DNA of 64,000 nucleotides, taken from Cantharellus purpuraceus (Eukaryota > Basidiomycota > Agaricomycetes > Cantharellales > Hydnaceae). Below the pieces are notes generated by a model. That model was not told the origin of the DNA, ran no database searches, and saw only the letters and a list, made by a program, of their open reading frames with translations. The first letter of the stretch is position 1, and each line of letters begins with the position of its first letter. Made by a program: the position numbers and the translations under genes. The stretch spans positions 372,001 to 436,000 of the forward strand of contig JALBUN010000009.1 of assembly GCA_025174535.1 (NCBI GenBank), written 5' to 3'. Shown here piece after piece: positions 23,360 to 36,897 of this stretch.

Positions 23360-24696
23360 ATGCTAATCATGCCGAAAGAGGATTGGGCTGCTCCCAGTGC
23401 TCCCATTGCTCCCATCCAACCCTGCGGAGTTTCAAAATTCCATTCAGCTGACAAGAACACCCTCAAAATGGCGGGCTCACATCATTCCCAGCGAGACAGC
23501 CACGATACTGATAATGATTCGGGTGACTCCGAAGATGGACCCGAACAACTCACGCTTTCCAGCGCGAAGAAAACGTCACAGACGCGCGTGGAGGCGGTAC
23601 GTGTGTTTGAGCGGGAAATGAAGGAGAAACGGAAGAGGGAGAGGAGGGAGAGGCAGGAAGAGAGGCAGCGTGTGCTGGAGGAGCGACGGGCAGTGGGAGA
23701 GGAAGGGGGTGTGAGGAAGAGGAAGAGGGTGAGACGAAACACTGGTAGGGGGCAAAAGCCGGACCTGGAGCCGGACCTGGAGCAGGAACAGGACCTGGAG
23801 CAGAGCCTGGAGAAGGACCTGGAGAGGGTGCAGGAGAAGAAGAAGACAATGGAGATGGAGGATGTGGAGCGACGGATGGAGCGTGCCATGCGTGATGCGG
23901 CGGCTGAAAACAGTGATAATGATGAAGAAAAGGATAAAAGCGAGGATGCAGACACAGACATGAGTGGGTATGAAGATCATGTCTTCAGTTCTGCAGACGT
24001 GGACGATGATGGGTCGGACAACGAAAATCCAGAAGAAGAATGGGGTGGTATCGCAGAGGAGGCCCCCACCACACCGCCACTCGCAGAGCTCAAACATCTC
24101 CCAGACCACTTCTTCGCCACTGCTGCCGCCGCCGCACACAGCACAGATTCAACTTCGAAACATGCCTCCAAATCAACATCCTCATCGTTCAAACAGCACA
24201 AATATAAACGTAAACAGTCAAAGGCGAAGGAAGTACTGGTAGGGTACGTTTTACCCTCATCACTACCTAAACTAAACCAAAACAAACTAACAACATCTCT
24301 GTCTCTCCAGCTCCCGCGCCATCCGTACACTTCCTTTTCCACCCCCTTCGACTACCCCTTCATCCCACTCTTCCCTCACAGCGTCCCTCACACTTCCCCC
24401 CGCGCGGATCAACAAATTTCTCAAACGCAATCTAAATCTCAAACCAAACAATATTACTAGTCTCGCCCACACCCCCACCAGAAGCCATGATAATTCTCCA
24501 CAAAAGAAGACCACAAAATCAAAAGGGAAGTCCTGGGAAAGACGTCCTGGTGCGTATTTCCCCCCTTGCTACTGGCGTTCAGCTTTATTGACCATTGGAA
24601 AATTGGGTGGGTACTACAGTTCATCTGGGTGTTATGCGTCATAAGGCAGGCCCTGCTATGCGGTTTGTGAGGAACGCGAGTGTGGCTGGGCATTGA
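23360..24696 (+). CDS. Charged nucleolar-type protein, possible Bud21/Utp16 (U3 snoRNP-associated) homologue
   Basis: Three exons, 23360-24243, 24311-24549 and 24650-24696, sum to 1170 bp (389 residues) with frame kept throughout. The N-terminal half is highly charged. An acidic Asp/Ser/Glu segment is followed by a long Lys/Arg/Glu coiled-coil-like region (residues ~80-190) containing alternating DLE/QE repeats, then more acidic patches and a Lys-rich stretch (KQHKYKRKQSKAKEVLVG). After intron 1 the C-terminal part has SRAIRTLP, PPARINKFLKRNL and KSWERRPG, short motifs that fit the conserved C-terminus of the Bud21/Utp16 family, small-subunit processome components acting in nucleolar pre-rRNA processing. 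The family call rests on these motifs from memory. ATG 23369 is an alternative start. Confidence 0.55.
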
Positions 24697-25011
24697 TGAG
24701 GTGCTCATGGTTTCTTGAATGACAAATCACATGTCGCAATTGTGTAGTCCTACACACCATAATAATAGCGTACATACACACATCGCCCGGTAAGACAAAC
24801 ACGTATGTAGAACTACAACCGGTGCCTGCATCCTGAGCAACAACACTACAGTGGTAGTACATTTACACCCCGGCGACTTATCTTCATCACCTCTATCGAC
24901 CAATTGATCCCATCTATACAGCACCCCTAGCCCAAACCGTCCAGATCCCACTCTCTCCTTCACCATGCACCGACCGCCATCGCCTTCAGTTTCACCACCT
25001 CTCGCCCAACC

Positions 25012-27048
25012 CTACAGCCACTCCACCCCATTCCCCCTTGCCCAATCTACTCCCCTCTTTAGCTGCTCAAACGTCAAAAAAATCAATATCGTCGTCGGCT
25101 GCAACCGCGACCACGCCGGCACCCAGCCCTTGAACATGAACATGGCGCCTTCATTGGCGAAGGAATTCTTGATGACTTGGAGCGTGGACTGTTTGGCATG
25201 ACGTAGGGCGGGAGAGAGTAGGATTTGGGGGATGAATATGGTGTAATGATGGAACATGATGAGGGGTAATATAGTGAGAAGAGGGGGAAATCGTGTAGTC
25301 AGCATCACAACAGACCCATCTCAAAAAGACCACAAAGTATATACGTCCCTCTCATCGGCTCCATGAGAAGAAATCAATGAAGACAACCCACCGTAGACCC
25401 AGGCCCTGATGCATTCATAATGCGACTCTATGAAACGCAAAGTAAAGTCAAATCCGTCAACTCGCCAATAACCTTTGATCAATACAGCGCTTGCACACAC
25501 CTTCAACACATCAGCTGGAGAGCACACCGTCGTAGCGACCGTTCCCTATAATCAACCGAAACCCCAGACACAACAGCAACAACAGCAAAAGAAAGAAAAG
25601 GGAATAAACCATTGTCAATAATCTACCTGTTCCGCGAAACGAAAAGAAAGACAGAAATTTACGGGATTGAAGTAGACAACAGTGAGGCAAGGGGCTAACG
25701 AAACATGCACGTACCGCAGCAAAACTCGCGCTAAAGTGACAATAAAAGTTATCATCACAAATGCGATGGCGTAAGAGTTCCGACTTGAAGTAGTCGTATC
25801 TAGATTGAAAAAGGGGGAATACGTGTTAATGAATTTGTGGCCCGGCTTTCCAGGTTCTCAAAATAGAATCAAAACGTGAAATGCACCGAAAAAGTGCGAG
25901 AAACATAATGGAGAATAGGGTCAGAGCCGCAGAAGACATCCAGCATAAACACCCCAACGATGGACTCGAAAATAGCCTAAGGTGTGGTAGACGGGATTGA
26001 TAGGCGAAATGAAAGCGGAAGTGGTATTGTATCATCGGCCATCATCATCGTCATCATCAGCCTCGCCACTTCTGCCTCGCCACAGCCTATGCCGCTACCT
26101 CCATCCCGCGGCTAAAAATAGCACCACGCATCCATCACATAGAATACCACCCACACCCTCGCAATGTTGCGTCACAGTGAATGGGAAAGAATACCCCCAA
26201 GGGAATTGTGTACAAAAATGAAGCGGAATAGTGGGGGACTCACGAGGCGAGCTGACTGGCGTTCATGAGAATAGCACGAAAGACGTTGGGTGTCATGCCT
26301 CGCGCAAAGCTGGATATGCCTTCTTCTCTAACCATCTGGAGGGGGGAAATATTAAATAAGGCGACCCTTAGGATTTGAATATATTGAGGGTACCAGTGGC
26401 CCTGACGTACCCTGAACAGACCATCAAAGCAGTGCTTGTAATTGAGACGCTTGTCGAGGGGCTTTGCATAGTCGGCTTGCATGCGGACCATGATAATCTC
26501 AGCGGGATTGCCGACGATCCCTGCGATGCCGCCAGCTTTGAACACGTATCAGCTACGAATCGGACTGCCTATCAGCCAGTAAACGCACCCATACTGCCAG
26601 CCAATGCAAGCTTATATGCGGGTGCATTCTTGCCTAAATCGTCATACACCACATTAATTCCTAATTTGCGCACACACACACACTCGTGCACACGACAAAA
26701 CCCACCTGCGCCCAACATCTTCTTGCTCTCATCATATGCCCAAAAGCGACACAGAGAATAACTCATCTGCCGCATCAACGTTCCAGAAATCCCATCAAAT
26801 AATCCCCTCGCCCCCGCCGTCCGCACCGTCTTCCTCAACGACTGGATCATGCCCTTATCCCCCGACGCTTGCAGGCGCACCTTGGTGAGATCCAGAGGAT
26901 GCGTGATGCTCGCCGCTATGCTTGCAGCGACGCCCCCCAGCCAGAAGGGGTATGGCTTGGGCTTTGGACTGGGCGGCGCAGACGACGCGGGAGGCACCGG
27001 CGTCGAAGGAGGACCTACTGATAATTCAGCTTGTGGTTTCGAGGCCAT
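25012..27048 (-). CDS. DIC1: Mitochondrial dicarboxylate carrier
   Basis: Eight exons (27048-26706, 26633-26589, 26535-26411, 26335-26244, 25799-25715, 25545-25501, 25427-25392, 25188-25012) sum to 948 bp, 315 residues, the usual size of an SLC25 carrier. Three repeats each carry the carrier signature: HPLDLTKVRLQ (residues 50-60), GNPAEIIMVRMQ (138-149) and SPADVLKSRIM (239-249). The second has Met where most carriers have a basic residue, as in fungal dicarboxylate carriers. KGWVPAWSRLQPTTILIFLTFEQLK near the end is typical of the last helix pair. The protein would exchange malate or succinate for phosphate across the inner mitochondrial membrane. Start Met 27048 is followed by a Pro/Ser-rich N-terminus, an extension common in basidiomycete carriers. 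Assignment to the DIC subfamily, as against the related oxaloacetate carrier, is by motif resemblance. Confidence 0.9.
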
Positions 27049-27259
27049 GGTGCAACGTCGACAACGACAACGACGACGCAACAGGAAAACAGGGGGGAAT
27101 GAGGAAGGGGAGGGGATATATGTGACGGCGGGAGAGGGTGTGAACTTGAATGGGGACCAGGGTAACTGTGGCTTATAAGGGTCTTGTGACGACACGATCT
27201 GCTTAGGTAATTTAGTCACGATGCGGGGCCCCAGATTTTTTCCACAAGCGTCCATATAG

Positions 27260-28678
27260 GCACGTGTGGACCCTGCATCATTCGCGTTTGCTTTGAGTCT
27301 GTGCTGCTGCAGCGGATTTCTGTCAAAAGTTACGCGGTTTCTTGGAGGTCTCAGTCAGGTGTACGCCATTCGTCATGCCGGTCGATTTCGGGAAGCCTAC
27401 CGGGTATAGACGGGTATCCAACTTATCTCCGTTTCGGATTTTGAGAGCGCAGCTGAGTTAGGAGTTCGTAATTTCGGGCAGCTGACAATGCCTTGATCAG
27501 GCTCCTTCTCCTTGACACTCCTACGTGCTATACCGATTCTGAGGCGTCGTCATGACAATCATATAGACCACTAGTTATTTCTTAGTCTCGGACCATCAAG
27601 TTCAGCCATTGACGTGAATGCTCCTCTTGTTAGTTGGTGTAGTGATGTATAGCTCTGAAGCGTGGGCAACATGCATCACAAGTGTGTATCGTATATTGCC
27701 TACCGCCAATGTTAGCTACATGTACCCAATGGCCACACTCCTCATGTGCTATGAACCTTAACCCAGCCTTGGGTGCTACAGATCCAAACCTCCATGCTAC
27801 AGGGGCCAACGCAGCGCTGCAGGATTATATGAAACCGGGGAGAGTAATACGCCGCTATGGCAGCTCTGGAGGTCACAGACGAGTATGTATAAGGATGCAC
27901 CGACAGATGTGTGTAACAATGAATGATCATGACCCTACAAGTGGTTCAATATCCTCAAGCACAAGTAATCGCAACGGCCATCACAGTGTACCAGCACAAC
28001 AATTTGGTGCAGGGAAGCAGATGTCTGCGCCCGCTTCGTAACATGACCGTCCCCTGTATCAGCATGGTAAACGACCGCGGCCCATCTTTTATGGGAGAAG
28101 TTCCTCGCTGATAAAAATTGAATTGCTCACGTTTGACTTGTACCAGTATTGACGTCCCACTATGATTTGAATAGCAGACCTACAGCACTTATCTTCGTGC
28201 AGCAGTCATGTAGCTGGGTAGCACCCCAAGGCCTCAATGACACCTTCGACTTTTAAATTGCGTACATTTCATCAAGAAAAAACTACCAAAGTTCGTTACA
28301 CATCTGGGTTTTCGTAAAGGGGTAAGTAGATCAACAAAGCTCCCCCATCGTCGTAATCGTAGCAAGCACAAAGAAAATTTCAATAATCGACAATCAAGAA
28401 AAGAAACCAGGTCAAAAACGTCGAAAATTGACAAGAAAACAAACTTGAACATCTTCAGGAACACCGTAAGTTACATCGCAGATCGTAACGGTTGACATCA
28501 AACATCGTAGTGACAAGGCGTAAGGTGGGGGAGGCATAGTTTTTCGTTGACTTGGATCGTAGTATGAAGCATAGATAGGGATGCCGGCATAGTAGGAAAC
28601 GTCCTGTTCCAAAATCAAGGTAGTACACACCCGAGGTTTCGACCACGCAAATAATGGTGGGTATCAAGAAGTATCATT
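27260..28678. other. Intergenic region between the carrier and the long gene
   Basis: No convincing gene was found. The longest frame (27682-28041, plus, 119 codons) has no motif and irregular composition. The first part (27260-27500) would be the upstream region of the carrier gene. Confidence 0.4.
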
Positions 28679-31600
28679 TCAAACCAACAGCGACGTCGAT
28701 CTAGGAGTAGGTGTCGGCGTCATGCGGCCACGAGGACGCGGTCGCACAATCCTGAGGGTCTCCATAGGACTGATCGCAAAAGGGACAAAAGCATCAGCCA
28801 CAACCCGAGGAAGAAAACAACAACATACCTAGTCAGCATTCCATGCGCTTCATTTTCCTTGTTGGCATTGTGATACTTTCCTTCAGTGGTCTTTGACTTG
28901 GGTGTCTTCCTCTTCGTCCATCCTAGAGCGTTCCTTCTGGCCGCAGACCCCACTCGGGGGCGTATAGCAGGTTTGATGACGGGTGACGGCGGGACTGGCG
29001 GCGCGGTCACATTAATAATATTATCCTCAGACTGGCTGAGGTCGAGCGTGATGGGTGAGAACGGGGTGAGAGTCGTAAGTGCAGGGGCCGGAGAGGTAAT
29101 GTTGTTGTTCGAAACGGGGATCGACTGCAGAGCACGGCTCCTATCAAAGGAAGAAGAAAATGACATTGATGCAGACAAGTCTATGCTTGCGCGGCGAGAC
29201 TTTGTGCTAATTCGGCTTGACGAAAGAGAATGCTGCGCGGCGCGCGGGTATGGCGACGGACGGTTCAAGGACGATTTACGGGATCGGACGCGGCGGGGGC
29301 GAAGGTCGGACGGGAGTGGGATATAGCTCTTCTGTGAGTGCTCCAGAAGAGCTTGCATCCCAGCAGGATGGTCAGGTGGGGTGAAGGCTGTAAGGGTGAC
29401 GAGATTCAGAGGGGAAAGCAATGGAATCAAAATGCTTGCTCACTCTGTAGAGCATGGACAGAGAAGGGAGTATCAGGCCAGACAATCCGACTGTGTGAAA
29501 TCGTCTCGTCTGCCTCACTTCTCAAAGCATAGTACCTTCGCAAACCGACGACCACTTGTTCATCGTCCCACTCCACAATATCCACGCTGGGGTTAGTGCT
29601 CAAATCCGGCTCCCGAGGCGATGGCGGCGCACTCGACACGCTCTGAAAACTGTCCCTATTGGAACGGTGTCCTGGCGACGGCGAGTTTGACAGCCCAGGG
29701 TTCTCCTCGTGGATAGTCCCGATCGCTGAAGACCGTGACAATTGGGAGGCGCGGCGACGATGTCCATGGCCACGGGCACGGGCACGAGCACTGGAACATG
29801 TAGCTCCCGCCGAAGCTGTCTGTAAAAGAATCTTGAGACGCGCAATATCAATGCTTGATTGTGACTCCCCCGACTGGGAGCCTTCCGAGGACGATAGAGG
29901 AGGTGTGGTATCGGGTGGCTGGGAAATGGTGACCAAGGGACGAGAACGAGCACGCGTAGATGGCGGTGGACGGGTAAAAACAGGTGACCGGACTGACAGG
30001 ACAAACAATGATCAGAAATGAGCAGAAGAAACGTCGAAAATGTGGCTTTTACTGGAGTGCATCGTAAAATCCTCTTCACCCTCTGCACTCAGACAGCTAT
30101 CCTCGAGACTATTCCTGTGCAATAGCCCCTGCTGTGCCAGAGACATTCTGGTCTCGCCAAACTTGGACTTGGACGACGTTGTAGATACCGACACCACGGA
30201 TTCTCGGCGAACAAGTCGTGCCTTATTTGGAGATTCGCCGTACGCATAGTGATCCATTGGGTGCACAAAGTCGGAATGCTTGCGCTTTTCGCGCTTCTCG
30301 ACACGAACGCAGGGCGAAGCCTCGAAAGATGAGCCAATCGATCTGCGACGAACATGACCGCCCCCAAGCATGGAGATCATCGTGTCGTCCTCGCGCGGTG
30401 TGCCGGGGTTCGCAAGACTGATGACGGACATGGGGCGGTAGTGCGTCGGCGGGAAAAGATTGCCACGAACTACCTCATTGACATCATACCCAAAGACAGA
30501 GTCCGAGCTCACAGACGACCGCTGGCCCGTATTGTCAAAGATGGAGTCAATGGTAGAACGCCGATCATCGTCCAGGATAGAGTCATACGACGACTTTTGA
30601 GCAAGGTCACCCGCCGTACTCTCAGGCGGCGACGCTGAGATGGATGTCAACGGACCATGTTCTGCAGCCGACTCGAACATCTTGTCACCTACGCCCGGAC
30701 GACCCAGCCTCACCGCCGAAAAGTCGCTCATGACGCTGTCGATGGAAACGTCCTGCTTATGCTTGACCCAAGCCGCGCGGCCCCCGCTTGCACCATGCAC
30801 ACCATACGCGTGTGCGATCGAACTCGCGCTGCCAGCGGAATCGCTCCTCTTGTGACCAAAGCTGCGATTATACAAGCTGATGGGTGGGCCGTTCATCGAG
30901 GTCGTGGACACGACAGACTGGTTGCGTCCATGGTCCTTCCTATGTTGGGTCACATGCGGCTGCGAAGGAGCGCGGAAATAGAAACTAGACACGTCACTGT
31001 CTGTTGAAAATCGCTTTCGACGCCGGCCCTCATCAAATGTCGCCATCGCCTCGTCAATAGAGGGCAGACCATTATCCATCGAATCTTGTCCATACTTGAA
31101 AGGGTCATTTAATCCACTGTGAATGACTTCCCCGTATGAAGACATGGACGCAATACTAATCATCGACTCGTGTCGCATATGAGACTTTGATAGATGGAAA
31201 CTCGGTTCAAAATAGGCAGGACGCTGGGGGCCGAATTCAAATTTGGTACGAACCGCGCCAAACGACGACATGCCGGAGAAACTCGTGTCTGAGGAAGACC
31301 TGGCGTGCGTGGGGATATGAGACTGGCGAGCCCGTCGTTTGGAGCTAGTGTCCGACTCGAGGGCTAGCGAAGGCTGGGCGCGATGACCTACCGCGTCCAT
31401 GGCCAGTGCGGCGTGAGCATAGATGGAACGCAGAACCGAGCTATCTTCCTCAACCATGGATGTAGACGAAGCACGTGGACGCATTGGCGGGAGCACGGGG
31501 GAAGCACGCGATTGTTTGGGGGACGGCGAGGTACTCAGCGCCGCCACTCCCGGTAATTCCCGTGCCACACTATTATCCGACTGGTAAAAACCGTTAGAGA

Positions 31601-34600
31601 CAATAGATAATAATCAACTACATTGAACAGTACCGCATCGACCGCATCCTGCGAAGACTGAGGCTTTCCACCAAACTTGAACGCGGTATCAAGTCGACCA
31701 TACGAAGGCTTCGACGTGACAGAAGTTTGCGGCCTGAGGAGATTCAGCGACTCGTTCAGCGACTCCACCATCATGGAAATATCAGGCTCTCCATCCCGTT
31801 CATCACCCTTTGCACGATCCTCACGCTCACGCCCAGCATCCTGCTCACTGCCCACCACGCCCACGCTCAAAAACCCACCCAATTCAAACCCAAGCGCCTC
31901 CGCCCCCAATCTCGACGGCGTCTTGAACGCATTCTCAAGCTGTTCCACAAAGCTGCGGCGATGCGCCGCCCCAGACTCGTTGAGACGTCGCAACTCGCCT
32001 GTAAAGTCAAAGCTCTGTTTGGTGTCGTCCTCGGATCCGGAAGACGTGTGGTTCGGCTCGTCAATGTCGGCTTCATTGTCCTTATCCTCGGAGACGCGGC
32101 GTACCGTCACCGTGGGTGCAGGGGCAGACGCAGAGGATGGCGCAACGACCGATGGCAGGGAAGTTGGCGACGGCGACGGCGAAGGCGGTAAGAAAGGGAG
32201 GAACGTAGGTGCAGGTGGCGAAGGCTCCATCTGAATAACACCCGGTGTAGACGAGGGCGTCGGAAGCGGCGCTGCAGGCGGCAGCCCAGGCGACGGCGGC
32301 AACCTCGACAATGACACCGACTTTGCAGGATTCTCCACGACATCGTGCTCAGTGGTGGGAGAGACAAACGACAACGTATCATCCACAGCATCCGTCGGGA
32401 AGCTGCCAATCTTTGAATCACGCATGTCGTCCGATTGGGACAAGATAACATGCAGCTCGTCAGGTATATCCGAGTCTTCTTCCTCCTCATCGGGTGGCTC
32501 CGCAGCATCGTCGTTCCCAACACCCATCGTGCCCTTGAACCCAAGCTCCCGCCTCGCCTCCATGCCTAACCCCTCGCCCCGCACAGCAGCAGCACCAGAA
32601 TTCCCGGTAGCCCCGCTCTCCCCGCTCCTCCGCTTCACCCGCTCCTCAATCTGCTGCTGCTGCTCCATCTCCATCGCCTCCCTCGCCTCGATACTTTGCA
32701 CCACCCTCTTCACAAACGGCACCAACGAACTTCCCTGCCGCACATGTCCCCCCCCACCGCCACCACCACCTCCATCACGACGCTGCGGGCGCGGACTAGG
32801 CGTCGGCGTCTCAGCGCCCGCCGTCATCACCGAACGCGGGCTAGAAGATCCCGAGCTGACAGAGGGAAGACTGTAACGAACCGGCAAAGGTCGCGAGGCG
32901 CCAAATGTGCGCGAGGACGGAGCCATGGCCTCATGCGGGCTAGGTGTATGCGCCTGTCCCGCATCGTGGAGGCCCACCAGAGACGAGCCAAACGTAGACG
33001 ACACGGACGGCGCACGCATAAACGGCGCAGCGCGCGCGCGGAGTTCCGAGGACGACGTGCGGATCCTAGGTGCTGCTGTCGTGGTGATAGGCGGGCCGCC
33101 AGTGGGAGGAGGGCTCACGCTCTCTCTAGCCGCGCCCACGCGCTGAGACCGATACTTGGGTGGCCCCAACGGCTGCACAGCATCCTCCTCCTCCGTCGAC
33201 GTCGATGAGCGCACACCACGCACGTCAATCCTCCCCTTGCGCACCAGCGTCGGGAACGCCGACTTGACACCCGCCCCGGCAGCCTGCACCTCCGCCTCCT
33301 TGTGCTCCCTGAGCGCCTTGAGTTCCTTGGGCTCCTTCGGCGCAACATTCAGACTCGCCCACGGCACAATCGGCTGTCCAATGAATCTCCCATGCAACGA
33401 CGGAACGGGCGGCACGGCGGCACGCCCCACCGTCACCTCATTGTATCCGCCCCCACGCAGCGCACTGTCTCCCGACCCCTTGACACGCCGCGACGGCCCG
33501 AGCCCACTTCCACCGCCACCGCCCTGCGCGTACGAATACGGCCGCAGCGACGTGACGCTGGCGCGCGCGCGCGAGCCCAGCATCTTTTTTAGCGGGCTGT
33601 CGTCGATCCCGCCACGCGCGGGGCCGGGACTCTCGGGGTCGCCGAGGGTGAGACGCGTCGAGGTGGTGGGGTCTGTGACGGCGAAGGAGACGGGGCGCGA
33701 CGCTTTGGAGTCGGGCGTCGCCTCGAGGTCGAGCCTGTTGATGAGGGAGGCGAGGTCCGAGTTGGCCGCCTCGAGCACTGAGAGGGCAAACGCTGTTCAA
33801 GGCACAGCGTAGCATACGCGTCATTGCAAAGGTAGAATGAATAGACAGGGTGAAAGCAACACCAATGTCAGCGACCCCACATCCCAATAAATAAATAAAC
33901 ACAACAACAACTCACCCTCGCCCCCATCGCCACTCTCCACCAAATCCACAACATCCCCCACGATTCCCCTCGGCCGCGGTCTCGGTCTTCCCCCAAGCAA
34001 CTGTTCACTCACAGGACGCGGTCGCGGCCTCGCTGGAGGGGGCGGAGACCGCTGTACTGCTTCGCCATCCTCCTGCGCCACACCGTGTGGCGGCGCGGGC
34101 CATGATCGAAGCTGCGACACTGGAGGCCCCGAACCCGCACCTGGACGCAACGCATGGTTAGATGGCTGGCCACTCGAACCCACGGAGGCATCAACACCCG
34201 TACCAGTCTGGGCAGGGACATGGGCATGGGCGTGGCCATGCCCGTCCCCACCCCGCCCGCGCACAACAAACGGCGGAACGGCGGCATGCACCGCGATACG
34301 CACGCACGCTTCTTCGTCGTCGTCGTCGTCCAGTGCTGCATCTTCTTCTTCTTCTTCTTCTTCTTCCTCCTCGCCACCTTCGTCGTGCGCGTCCAAGGCG
34401 TGTCCACCATTGTGCGCATGTGCGCGAGCTTGGGCTTGGGCTTGAGCGGCAGGGCCTTCGTCGCGGGCATGTCTAGAGTGACCTGGTACGTTAGATGCAG
34501 GCGCGTTGGATGTCTGCACATGGGCCGCAGACGCGTTGGGAGCACTCGCACCCGCACTGGAAGCAACAGGCACGTCCCGCTCCACAACCGACGCCCCCGA

Positions 34601-36897
34601 CACCGTCGACCGCGAGTCCCTCCCCCGCCCCTCCTCCCCCCTCCCAAACGCCATCCCCAACCCGGGAAACACACTCGACACAGGCGTCCGCCTGCGCCCC
34701 TCCACCGACCGCCTCTCCTTCTCCTTCTCCTTCTTCTCCTTCTTCTCCCTTTCCTTCGCCCTCTTCTTCTCCCGCTCCGCCACCTCCCTCGCCTTCTCCC
34801 TCTCCTTCTCCAACATCGGCATCTCCACCTTTCCCTTCCCCTTCTCACCCCCCACCACCACACCGCCCCACCGCACGCTCACCTTCCCCCGTCCACGCAC
34901 AACACCCCCCGCAAACCCACCCGTATCCTCCCCACTCGCCGTGTACGTGCTCCCAGGCCGCGACCCCCCGCTTGAGCTGCACCCCGACGCCCGCCGCCCA
35001 TCCACCCCAGGGACCAGCCCCATCTCCACCCCCAAGCCCGACGACATTGTCGCACTTGTCATCGTAGTCCCACTCCTCGTCGTCATCGTCGTCGTCCCAC
35101 TCGACGCAGACCGATAACTCGCTGCGCCCGTCGTCACACTCAACAGCGTGCCTCCCGAGTCGCGACGGTCCTGTGCATGTGCGGCGAATGCATGGGAGTT
35201 TGAATTTGGATTTAGAGCTGGATTCAGAGCCTGACTTTGCAGGTGCAGGTGCGACGGGAGCCCTCGTCCGATTCCGCTTCCCGGACCCACCGTCATCCCT
35301 CCTGCTCCCATGGCATTCACTCCAACCACACCGCCGCCATATCCTGACCGCGTCGTATCATCCCCTCCATCACCATGTCCACAGTTACTCGCACCACTCA
35401 GCGCGCCCACCTCCCAGCTGCTGCTCGAGCTTTTGGCAAGTTTCGCCAACGCACCCTTCCGCTCCTTCTCCTTTTCCTTTTCTTTCTTCTTCTTCTTAGA
35501 TTTCTCCCCCTTCTCGACCGCACCATTCATCGTCCCATTCCCATTCCCACCTGCAGATCCTACGTTCGGATCCGCCGGACCCACTCCAGTCTCGGAGCCA
35601 GACCCAGACCCAGGTGCAGGCGTATTCCGCAACTGCGCCCAACTCCCGATCCGCGCCAGGCTCTTGACGCTCCGCATGGCGCGGAACGCAAGCGACCCGG
35701 CGCCGCCCTCTTTCGCGCCAGGAGCGCCCCGCTCCGTGTCGGTGTGCACGCCGAGACTGAACGTTGATGCGGACGCGGGTGCGTGGGCACGGGTGGATCC
35801 GGACTGGGGGGGGTGGAGGAGGCCGGGGGAGGACCCGAAGCGGGGCCTGGACTGGGCGTGCTGCGGGTGGCCTTGCGAGTGCGGGGCGAGCTGCGCGTAG
35901 TGGGATTGGGTGCCTGGGTCGGCGGAGAAGCAGTCGTCGCGCTCGGGGCGGGAGACGGTGAGGAGGGGGAGGTGGGCGGAAGCGGAGGGCGTCGTGGAGA
36001 GGAGGAGGCCCGAGTCGAGGGAGTGGTTCCGGGGGCGGGGGAGGACTGTGGGCGGGGCAGGGGCGGTCTGGGAGGGAACGGCGCTGGCGGAGGGTGCTGG
36101 TGTGGTGTCTGTCATTAATATCTGTAGGAATGGAGAACAATGCATGTACCTTTTGCGCGCAACTTGGATTTGGCAGTGTCCTTCTCCTTGGAATCGCGCT
36201 TGCCTCTTCCGATACTCCACCACTTTTCCTTCTCTTCTGCCTTGATCTTGACCTTCTCCATTTCGTCCTTGGGCGGGGCCTCGGCTTCGCCTCCGTTATT
36301 GGTCACCTCGCCCAACGCCCAGCGAATCCCCTCGAGCGCGGCCCTGCTCTTCTTCTTCTTCACGACGACGATCTCGCCAATATCGGGGTCGTCAGCAGGA
36401 TCGACGTATATATCAATCGTGGAGCGCGAGCTCTGGTTCTTCCTGCTCCTGCCCTTGCCGATGCCCAGCGCCTTGACGCTGCGCGCGGTGCCGCCGTTGA
36501 CGGTGACGTTGCACGCGCCGTCCTGGTCCATGCCCCATCCCTGCTCCTGGCCTTGCCCAACGCGTCGCACGACGTCGGAGAGGTCCTTCTCGCGCACGGA
36601 GGCGGCGCCGGTGGCGCGGGAGGCGAGGAGGGCGAGCTTGCTCTTCTTGGGGACGAGCTTCTTGCGCGGGGAGGGGTGGTCCTTGGGGGTGAGGATGGGT
36701 GCGGTTTCGACGGAGACGTCTGCGGCGGTGGAGTCTGGGGAAGGCGTGGCCTGGACGAGACGGATGGCGGGGATGGGGATGGTGGGTTTGGGCGGGGGGT
36801 CCGCGGTGTATACCTCGAAGGAGGAGGAGGGCACCGGTGAGCTTGAACGTGAGGGCACGGCGCGGGAGAGGAGAGGAAGCGTGTTCCTGTTCCTCAT
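28679..36897 (-). CDS. Giant low-complexity protein, 2603 residues, function unknown
   Basis: Seven exons (36897-36150, 36108-33916, 33777-31634, 31580-30053, 29992-29444, 29387-28829, 28769-28679) join in frame with standard donors and acceptors and sum to 7812 bp. The protein is Ser-, Pro-, Ala- and Arg-rich and looks mostly disordered. Notable parts are a Lys-rich segment near residues 170-245, a run of ten Glu followed by Asp runs (~820-840), a run of ten Gly (~1310-1320), many SxxS and RRxS phospho-site-like motifs in exon 4, and one compact ordered-looking stretch near 2340-2390 (VDIVEWDDEQVVVGLRRYY, DTPFSVHALQ). A likely 5'-UTR intron (donor GTATGT near 37058) precedes the ATG. A scaffold or signalling/polarity protein is imaginable from composition, but I recognise no domain. 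Exons 1-2 could in principle be a separate gene, though splice phases agree throughout. Confidence 0.75.

Noticed and set aside
23482..24139. Minus ORFs of Ser/Leu/Pro-rich text over the charged plus-strand gene
   Set aside because: They mirror Lys/Arg/Glu codons of the plus-strand coiled-coil region. The plus strand alone has conserved C-terminal motifs and valid introns.
27682..28041. 119-codon plus ORF between the carrier and long gene
   Set aside because: No motif, irregular composition, no splice or start context. Likely chance.
31677..35900. Many long open frames on the plus strand and in other minus frames, up to 273 codons
   Set aside because: They overlap exons of the long minus-strand gene in GC-rich low-complexity sequence. 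They are shadows of its codon bias, full of Arg/Pro/Ser runs with no start or splice logic.
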